From Sphingomonadales bacterium (GTDB lineage Bacteria > Pseudomonadota > Alphaproteobacteria > Sphingomonadales > Sphingomonadaceae), in NCBI GenBank assembly GCA_027489295.1, contig JAIYAA010000167.1:1-13426 (forward strand): a DNA stretch of 13,426 nt, written 5' to 3'. The notes under the pieces are model-generated. The model ran no database searches. It was not told where the DNA came from and worked only from the letters and a program-made list of their open reading frames with translations. Below, piece after piece: positions 1 through 7,396 of this stretch; the stretch's first letter is position 1; every line of letters begins with the position of its first letter. Both the position numbers and the translations under genes were made by a program.

Positions 1-224
1 CCCGAGACGATCGGATAGGTGATCCGCAGCTCGTCGAGCAGCCTTTCCACCGCCGCGACGTCGCCGGCCGCGCCGCTGGGGGCCAGCGACCAGTTGCAGT
101 GCGGGTGCGTCTCGGCGTCGTAGACGCGCACCTTTCCCAGCACGGTCTTCCAGCGCCGCACGGTGCCGCCATGGCGGCGGACGAGCTGGGCCACGATGCG
201 GTCGATCAGGTCTGCGGCGGTCAT
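1..224 (-). CDS. Unrecognised protein, N-terminal 74 codons (cut by window edge)
   Basis: An open frame begins with ATG at 224-222 and runs off the left edge. It encodes MTAADLIDRIVAQ, then a basic stretch around residues 16-31 (RRHGG, RRWK), then a segment with HPHCNW near residue 40. Its start overlaps the stop of the upstream aldo/keto reductase by one base (TGATG), so the two are probably translationally coupled and in one operon. There is no signal peptide or membrane segment in the visible part. The sequence looks like a small soluble protein. I do not recognise the family, and the C-terminal part lies outside the window. The evidence that it is a real gene is the coupled start, the uninterrupted frame to the edge and the typical GC-rich codon use. 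Confidence 0.7.
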   Translation of the reverse strand, partial: MTAADLIDRIVAQLVRRHGGTVRRWKTVLGKVRVYDAETHPHCNWSLAPSGAAGDVAAVERLLDELRITYPIVS

Positions 225-1174
225 CAGGCCCCGGCGGCGGTAAGGCGATCGCGCTGATCGCGGGTGAGTTCCACGTCCCAGGCGCCGATCAGTTCGTCGA
301 GCTGCTCGATGCTGGTCGCGCTGGCGATCGGCGCGGTGACGCCGTCCTGCGCCGCCAGCCAGGCGAGCGCGATCTGGGCGAGGCTGGCGCCGGTCTCGGC
401 CGCTACTTCGTCCATCACCGCCAGCACCGCGCCGCCCTTGCCGGCGAGCAGCTTGGCCATGCCGCCGCCGCGCACGCTCTTCGAGAGATCGGCCTCGCTG
501 CGATACTTGCCGGTGAGGAAGCCCGAGGCGAGACCATAATAGGGGATCACGCCCAGATTATGGGTGACGCACAGGTCCTGCAGCTCGCCCTCGAACTTGC
601 GGCGGCTGACCAGATTATACTCGGGCTGGAGCACGCGAAAATGCGGCAGCCCTTCCTTCGTCGCGAGATCGAGTGCCGACTTGAGCCGCATCGCATGGAA
701 GTTGGACGCGCCCAGCGCACGCACCTTGCCCGCGTCGATCAGCGTGCCGAACGCCGCGAGATAGTCTTCCTGCGCGACGTCCTCATCGTCCTGATGGGCG
801 AAATAGAGGTCGATCGTCTCGATGCCGAGCCGCTGGAGCGACGCCTCCGCCGCCGCGGCGATGCGGGCGGGGGCCAGCTTCGCGCCGCCTTCGCCCGGCA
901 GCATGCCGACCTTGGTCGAAATCAGCACCTGATCGCGCTTGCCCGAGGTGCGCAGCCATTCGCCGATCACCGTCTCGGATTCGCCGCCCTGGTGGCCCGA
1001 GACCCATGCCGAATAGACGTCGGCGGTGTCGATCATCACCCCGCCGCGCTCGGCGAAGCGATCGAGGATGCGGAAGCTGGCGGCCTTGTCGGCGGTCCAG
1101 CCGAACACGTTGCCGCCGAGAACCAGCGGCGAAATTTCCAGGCCCGAGGCGCCGAGGTGGCGAAGATGCGGCAT
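224..1174 (-). CDS. Aldo/keto reductase family oxidoreductase
   Basis: The 316-residue protein is a cytosolic NADPH-type aldo/keto reductase with a (beta/alpha)8 barrel, of the length usual for single-domain members. The opening pattern (RHLGASGLEISPLVLGG) is typical of the YajO/Tas-like group. The catalytic tetrad is present: Asp49 and Tyr54 in IDTADVYS, Lys88 in ISTKVG, and His127 in YFAHQDD. ASNF (after ALG) and the C-terminal ASATSIEQLDELI segment fit the cofactor-binding half. Start: ATG at 1174 is preceded by CGGAG at a normal distance and begins the conserved domain. An upstream in-frame extension runs through the neighbouring lipoprotein region and is not credible. The gene follows the lipoprotein by 29 bases and overlaps the next gene by one base. 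The substrate cannot be told from sequence. Many relatives reduce aldehydes or sugar-derived carbonyls, but that is family knowledge only. Confidence 0.93.
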   Translation of the reverse strand: MPHLRHLGASGLEISPLVLGGNVFGWTADKAASFRILDRFAERGGVMIDTADVYSAWVSGHQGGESETVIGEWLRTSGKRDQVLISTKVGMLPGEGGAKLAPARIAAAAEASLQRLGIETIDLYFAHQDDEDVAQEDYLAAFGTLIDAGKVRALGASNFHAMRLKSALDLATKEGLPHFRVLQPEYNLVSRRKFEGELQDLCVTHNLGVIPYYGLASGFLTGKYRSEADLSKSVRGGGMAKLLAGKGGAVLAVMDEVAAETGASLAQIALAWLAAQDGVTAPIASATSIEQLDELIGAWDVELTRDQRDRLTAAGA

Positions 1175-1203
1175 GGGCGTACTCCGAAGAGAGGGAAGGG
1201 AGG

Positions 1204-1437
1204 TCAGTCCGTGATCTCGTTGCTCGCCGGGCCCGCGCTGTTCGAATAGGCGCTCTCGGCATTGGCGAAGGCGGCGTCTTCGGCGGCGTTCACGTCCGCC
1301 ACGGCCTCGCCCATCGTGTTGCTGTCGCCCGCCATCGCCTCGTTCGCTTCGGCGGCCTCGTTCTTCGCCTTGTTGCCGCAGGCGGCGAGGCTGGTCAGCG
1401 CCAGCGCGGCGACGGGGAGGAGGAGAAGCTTGCGCAT
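1204..1437 (-). CDS. Small Ala/Asn/Glu-rich lipoprotein
   Basis: The 77-residue protein starts MRKLLLLPVAALAL and has a type II (lipoprotein) signal peptide ending in LTSLAAC-G, with the lipidated cysteine at residue 20. The mature part is only about 58 residues. It is acidic and low in complexity, rich in Ala, Asn and Glu (for example EAAEANEAMAGDSN), and contains no recognisable domain. It is probably anchored to the inner leaflet of the outer membrane or to the inner membrane, facing the periplasm. The start is supported by GAAGGAA upstream and by the signal peptide itself. It is first in the minus-strand group with the aldo/keto reductase 29 bases downstream, and its upstream region is shared with the divergent regulator gene. 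Function is unknown. Low-complexity small lipoproteins of this kind are common in sphingomonads. Confidence 0.85.
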   Translation of the reverse strand: MRKLLLLPVAALALTSLAACGNKAKNEAAEANEAMAGDSNTMGEAVADVNAAEDAAFANAESAYSNSAGPASNEITD

Positions 1438-1513
1438 GGGAATGGGTTCCTTCACGAGATTTGCAGCCGGGGCTAGCCAGAGCCGCAAACGCACGCAACC
1501 GCACTGCGATGCG

Positions 1514-1542
1514 TTGACCTGATATAAAGATATCTTTATATC
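1514..1542 (+). promoter_or_regulatory. Predicted promoter of the methionine operon
   Basis: A -35-like TTGACC (1514-1519) is followed after exactly 17 bases by TATATC (1537-1542), a 4/6 match to the -10 box. Transcription would begin near 1548-1550, only about five bases before the ATG at 1555, so the message would be almost leaderless. No Shine-Dalgarno sequence precedes that ATG, which agrees with this. The spacer and -10 box lie inside the 22-bp palindrome, so protein binding there would block RNA polymerase. The elements are read from sequence; the start site is inferred. Confidence 0.6.
1521..1542. promoter_or_regulatory. Perfect 22-bp palindromic operator (probable SahR site)
   Basis: The half-site GATATAAAGAT is followed immediately by its exact reverse complement, giving a 22-bp perfect palindrome. 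It is strikingly AT-rich for this genome. It covers the spacer and -10 box of the predicted promoter and lies 12 bases before the ArsR-family regulator gene. ArsR-family dimers bind such dyads, so autoregulation is the simplest reading. The site is also in the upstream region of the divergent lipoprotein gene, so that gene might be controlled too. The SahR assignment rests on the neighbouring genes and on the known SahR regulon of methionine/SAH recycling genes in Proteobacteria. Binding itself is inferred. Confidence 0.8.
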
Positions 1543-1554
1543 TCTAAGCCGCCC

Positions 1555-2505
1555 ATGACAGAACCCCTCGCCATCTTCCGTGCGCTCGCGGATTCGACCC
1601 GATTGCGGATCGTCGCGCTGCTGCGTTCGATGGAGCTGAGCGTCGGCGAACTGGCGCAGGTGCTGGGCCAGAGCCAGCCGCGCGTTTCCCGCCATGTGAA
1701 GATCCTGTGCGACGCCGGCGTGGCCGAGCGCCGCAAGGAAGGCAGCTGGGTGTTCGTGGCGCTCGGCCGGCGCGCGGTGACCGCGCCGGTGCTGTCGGCG
1801 CTCGACGCCTGGGAGCTTGCGGGCGACCCCTGGGTGCTTGCCGATCAGACGCGGCTGGAAGCCGTGCGCGCCGATCGCGCGGCGGCGGCCGAGGCCTGGT
1901 TCGAAAGCAATGCCGGCGAATGGGATGCGATCCGCTCGCTCCATGTCGCCGAGAGCGAGGTCGAGGCGGCGATGGCCGCGGCGCTGGGCGAAGGCTCGCT
2001 CGGTACGCTGGTCGATATCGGCACCGGCACGGGCCGCATGCTCGAACTGTTCGGGCCGCGCTCGGCCCAGGCGCTCGGCATCGATCGCTCGTCCGAAATG
2101 CTGCGGCTCGCGCGCGCCAAGCTGGCCGACCTCGCCCATGCCGAGCTGCGCCAGGCCGATCTCTATGCGCTGCCGCTGCCGGACGGTGCTGCGGATACTG
2201 CTATATTGCATCATGTGCTCCATTTCGCGCAGCAGCCTGCGGCGGCGATCGGCGAGGCGGCTCGCGTGCTCGGCCCCGGCGGCCGGCTGCTGATCGTCGA
2301 TTTCGCGCCGCACGAGCGCGAGGAGCTGCGCACCCGCGATGCGCACGCGCGGCTGGGCTTCTCGGACGAGCAGATGCTCGGCTGGTTCGAACGCACCGGG
2401 CTCGCCCCGGTACAGGTGCAGACGCTGGAAGGCGGCGCACTGACAGTGAAATTATGGCTCGGTCGCAAGACCGGCGAGATTGCAGAGAAGGTGAAGGCGG
2501 CATGA
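1555..2505 (+). CDS. sahR: ArsR-family regulator fused to a SAM-dependent methyltransferase domain (SahR-like)
   Basis: The 316-residue protein has two domains. Residues about 5-75 form an ArsR-type winged helix-turn-helix (LADSTRLRIVALL, recognition helix around QPRVSRHVKIL at 41-51, then the wing RRKEGSWVFVAL). The metal-binding ELCVCDL motif of classical ArsR proteins is replaced by ELSVGEL, so metal sensing is unlikely. Residues about 115-300 form a class I methyltransferase fold with motif I VDIGTGTGRM (153-162), an acidic loop around GIDRSSEM and a later LGPGGRLLIVDF strand. This architecture is that of SahR-like repressors of methionine and SAH-recycling genes. The methyltransferase domain probably serves as a sensor for SAH or SAM. 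The gene heads the metF-metH operon, overlaps metF by ATGA, and has a perfect palindrome over its own promoter. The ATG at 1555 lacks a Shine-Dalgarno sequence, consistent with a near-leaderless message. An active methyltransferase role is not excluded. Confidence 0.88.
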   Translation: MTEPLAIFRALADSTRLRIVALLRSMELSVGELAQVLGQSQPRVSRHVKILCDAGVAERRKEGSWVFVALGRRAVTAPVLSALDAWELAGDPWVLADQTRLEAVRADRAAAAEAWFESNAGEWDAIRSLHVAESEVEAAMAAALGEGSLGTLVDIGTGTGRMLELFGPRSAQALGIDRSSEMLRLARAKLADLAHAELRQADLYALPLPDGAADTAILHHVLHFAQQPAAAIGEAARVLGPGGRLLIVDFAPHEREELRTRDAHARLGFSDEQMLGWFERTGLAPVQVQTLEGGALTVKLWLGRKTGEIAEKVKAA

Positions 2506-3419
2506 GTATCGTAGACCCCATGGCGCCGCCCCTGTTCGCCGACGTGGCGGGCGATGTGGCGGTGAGCTTCGAATTCTTCCCGCCCAAGACCGAGAAGATG
2601 GAAGAGACGCTTTGGTCGTCGATCGAAACGCTTTCCCCCTTGGGGCCGCGCTTCGTCAGCGTCACCTATGGCGCCGGCGGCACCACCCGCGAGCGCACCC
2701 ATGCCACGGTCTCGAAGATCGCGCGCGAGACGCCGCTGGCCGCCGCCGCGCACCTCACCTGCGTCGAGGCGACGCGCGAGGAGATCGACCAGATCGCCGA
2801 GGAATATTGGGCGGCGGGCGTGCGGCATATCGTCGCCCTGCGCGGCGATCCGCCCCGCGCCGGCGAGAAGTATCGCACCCATCCCGGCGGCTATGAGAAT
2901 GCCGCGGACCTGGTCGCGGGACTGCGCCGCCTCCACCCGTTCGAGATTTCGGTGAGCGCCTATCCCGAATGCCACCCGGACTCGCCGAGCCCCGAGGCGG
3001 ATCTCGACAATCTCAAGCGCAAGATCGACGCCGGCGCCAACCGCGCGATCACCCAGTTCTTCTTCGAGGCCGAGACCTTCCTGCGCTTCCGCGATCGCGC
3101 GGCGGCGGCCGGGATCGATGCCGAGATCGTGCCGGGCATCATGCCGGTGATGAACTATGCCAGCGTCGTGAAGATGTCGGCGATGTGCGGCACCGACGTG
3201 CCGGCTTGGATGGAGAAGCTGTTCGAAGGGCTCGACGAGCATCCCTCGGCACGGCAACTCGTCACGGCGACGCTTACGGCCGAACTCTGCCGCAAGCTCT
3301 ATGCCGGCGGCGTGCGGCAGTTCCACTTCTACACGCTCAACCGGGCCGAGCTGAGCTACGCGATCTGCCACCTGCTCGGGCTTCGCCCGCGGCAGCAGGC
3401 GGCCGTGGCGGCGGCGTAA
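2502..3419 (+). CDS. metF: 5,10-methylenetetrahydrofolate reductase
   Basis: The 305-residue flavoprotein reduces 5,10-methylene-tetrahydrofolate to 5-methyl-tetrahydrofolate, the methyl donor for methionine synthase, in the cytosol. It is a single-domain bacterial MetF of normal length. Conserved features are VSFEFFPPKT with Glu24 (equivalent to the catalytic Glu28 of the E. coli enzyme), TYGAGGTTRERT (55-66), HLTCVEAT (84-91), ALRGDPP with Asp116 at the flavin, ITQFFF, PGIMPV and the C-terminal FYTLNRAEL. The start at 2502 overlaps the regulator stop (ATGA) and has purine-rich AAGGTGAAGG upstream. A second in-frame ATG at 2520 has no such site and is less likely. Overlap with the regulator and the shared direction with metH place it in the SahR-controlled operon. 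The stop TAA is followed within 10 bases by a long inverted repeat. Confidence 0.97.
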   Translation: MSIVDPMAPPLFADVAGDVAVSFEFFPPKTEKMEETLWSSIETLSPLGPRFVSVTYGAGGTTRERTHATVSKIARETPLAAAAHLTCVEATREEIDQIAEEYWAAGVRHIVALRGDPPRAGEKYRTHPGGYENAADLVAGLRRLHPFEISVSAYPECHPDSPSPEADLDNLKRKIDAGANRAITQFFFEAETFLRFRDRAAAAGIDAEIVPGIMPVMNYASVVKMSAMCGTDVPAWMEKLFEGLDEHPSARQLVTATLTAELCRKLYAGGVRQFHFYTLNRAELSYAICHLLGLRPRQQAAVAAA

Positions 3420-3426
3420 CCCAACC

Positions 3427-3535
3427 TAAGCCCCTCCTCCTGGGAGGAGGGGTTGGGGGTGGAGGGATGCCAGAACGCTGGTCTCGGTGAGACCCTGCCC
3501 CACCCCAAACCCCTCCCCTGAAGGGGAGGGGCTTA
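3427..3535. repeat. REPIN-like inverted repeat between metF and metH part 1
   Basis: Two 36-base arms (3427-3462 and 3500-3535) are near-perfect reverse complements, separated by 37 bases. Each arm begins TAAGCCCCTCC and ends GGGGTGG in its own orientation, and each also folds on itself (CCCCTCC pairing with GGAGGGG). The result is two small hairpins that can also pair with each other, the architecture of a REP doublet (REPIN). It fills most of the 131-base gap and ends 15 bases before the metH part 1 ATG, leaving GAGGAAA (3539-3545) as the ribosome binding site. In RNA it could affect termination, stability or translation. That effect is inference. Confidence 0.85.
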
Positions 3536-3550
3536 CGTGAGGAAATTGAC

Positions 3551-4597
3551 ATGACTGCACGCGAGAAACTGCTGGCCGAAGCCGCCAAGCGCATTCTGAT
3601 CACCGACGGCGCGTTCGGCACCGAGATCCAGAACTGGAAGCTCGACGAGGCCGCCTATGCCGGCAATCTGGGCCTCAGCCACGACCAGAAGGGCAACAAC
3701 GACATCCTCGCGCTGACCAAGCCCGAGGTGCCCGGCTCGATCCACCGCGCCTATTTCGAGGCGGGCGCCGACATCGCCGAGACCAACACCTTCTCCGCCA
3801 ACCGGATCAGCCAGGCCGATTACGGCGCCGAGCATCTGGTCCGCGAGATCAACATCGAGAGCGCCAAGCTCGCGCGGCAGATCGCCGACGAGTTCGAGGC
3901 AAAGGACGGTCGCCCGCGCTTCGTCGCCGGTGCGCTTGGGCCCACCAACAAGACGCTGTCGCTGAGCCCGGACGTCAACGATCCCGGCTATCGCGAGATC
4001 GACTTCGATTACCTCAAGGACGTGTACCGCGAGCAGATCGACGCGCTGGTCGAAGGCGGCATCGACTTCGTGCTGATCGAGACGGTGTTCGACACGCTCA
4101 ACGCCAAGGCCGGCATCATGGCGGCGATCGAGGCGGGCGAGGCGCTGGGTCGCGATCTGCCGATCATGCTGTCGATGACGCTGACCGACCTTTCCGGCCG
4201 CAACCTGTCTGGCCACACGGTCGAGGCGTTCTGGGCGGCGGTGCGCCATGCGCGGCCGGTTACGATCGGGCTCAACTGCTCGTTTGGCGCCGAGCAGCTC
4301 CGCCCGCACGTGAAGACGCTGTCGGCGCTCTGCGACACGCTGATCATGGTCTATCCGAATGCGGGCCTGCCCAACGAGCTCGGCGCCTATGACGAGATGC
4401 CGGCGACCACCGCGGGCCTGGTCAAGGAATGGGCCGATGCGGGGCAGGTGAACATCCTCGGCGGCTGCTGCGGATCGACGCCAGCGCATATCGGCGCGAT
4501 CGCCAAGGCGGTGCAGGGGCTCACCCCGCGTGCCATCCCGACGCCGGAAGTGCGGACGCGGCTCGCCGGCCTCGAACCGTTCACCATGGCGGCCTGA
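3551..4597 (+). CDS. metH: Methionine synthase, homocysteine-binding chain (split MetH, part 1)
   Basis: The 348-residue protein corresponds to the N-terminal homocysteine S-methyltransferase barrel of cobalamin-dependent methionine synthase. It opens with ILITDGAFGTEIQNW, has AETNTFSAN around residue 80, VAGALGPTNKTLS, and the zinc site that activates homocysteine thiolate: Cys243 in GLNCSFG and Cys306-Cys307 in GGCCGSTP. These match Cys247, Cys310 and Cys311 of E. coli MetH almost position for position. The protein ends just after this domain at a genuine stop, so the enzyme is encoded as two chains with the next gene supplying the rest. The two chains together are 1214 residues, close to the roughly 1227 of one-chain MetH. 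GAGGAAA precedes the ATG at 3551. Acting without part 2, it could in principle be a stand-alone homocysteine methyltransferase, but the context argues for a split MetH. Confidence 0.93.
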   Translation: MTAREKLLAEAAKRILITDGAFGTEIQNWKLDEAAYAGNLGLSHDQKGNNDILALTKPEVPGSIHRAYFEAGADIAETNTFSANRISQADYGAEHLVREINIESAKLARQIADEFEAKDGRPRFVAGALGPTNKTLSLSPDVNDPGYREIDFDYLKDVYREQIDALVEGGIDFVLIETVFDTLNAKAGIMAAIEAGEALGRDLPIMLSMTLTDLSGRNLSGHTVEAFWAAVRHARPVTIGLNCSFGAEQLRPHVKTLSALCDTLIMVYPNAGLPNELGAYDEMPATTAGLVKEWADAGQVNILGGCCGSTPAHIGAIAKAVQGLTPRAIPTPEVRTRLAGLEPFTMAA

Positions 4598-4608
4598 CCG
4601 ACTGATAG

Positions 4609-4721
4609 CCCTCTCCCCTCCGGGGAGAGGGTTGGGAGAGGGGCAGGACGCTGCCGCTCTTCGACACGCGATCAACGACACACTGCCCCTCTCCCAGGCC
4701 CTCTCCCCGATGGGGAGAGGG
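4609..4721. repeat. REPIN-like inverted repeat between the two metH parts
   Basis: Arms at 4609-4646 and 4683-4721 are near-perfect reverse complements with a 36-base spacer. Each arm begins with its own hairpin (CCCTCTCCCC pairing with GGGGAGAGGG) followed by TTGGGAGAGGGGCAG or its equivalent. The architecture matches the element in the preceding gap, though the sequence is a different subfamily. The right arm ends 20 bases before the next ATG, and the purine run AGAGGGAGAGAAAAAGAA spans the arm boundary. The ribosome binding site of the downstream gene may therefore be partly contributed by the repeat. Effect on expression is inferred. Confidence 0.85.
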
Positions 4722-4741
4722 AGAGAAAAAGAACCCAGATC

Positions 4742-7342
<2,601 letters not shown>

Positions 7343-7351
7343 GCGGCGTCG

Positions 7352-7381
7352 CCGTCATCTCGGCGAACGCCGGGATGACGG
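7352..7381. repeat. Palindromic repeat between convergent genes, possible bidirectional terminator
   Basis: A 14-bp stem with one T-G wobble and an AA loop (CCGTCATCTCGGCG / CGCCGGGATGACGG) starts 10 bases after the metH stop and ends 15 bases before the receptor's stop. There is no T-run on the plus strand after the stem, so it is not a classical intrinsic terminator. The sequence type (GTCATC…GATGAC around a CGGCG core) resembles short dispersed palindromes of many proteobacterial genomes. Its position between convergent genes suits a role in termination or 3'-end protection. Confidence 0.75.
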
Positions 7382-7396
7382 GGGTTGTGCGAGGGT

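Noticed and set aside
1175..1504. N-terminal extension of the aldo/keto reductase through the lipoprotein gene
   Set aside because: The extension is an Arg-rich shadow with no domain. The lipoprotein with its lipobox uses this stretch in another frame, and a good ribosome binding site precedes the ATG at 1174.
3420..3550. Cobalamin or SAM riboswitch before the B12-dependent metH
   Set aside because: The gap is almost fully explained by the two-armed inverted repeat. I saw no B12-box or SAM-riboswitch-like conserved core, and control by the ArsR-family regulator is a sufficient explanation.
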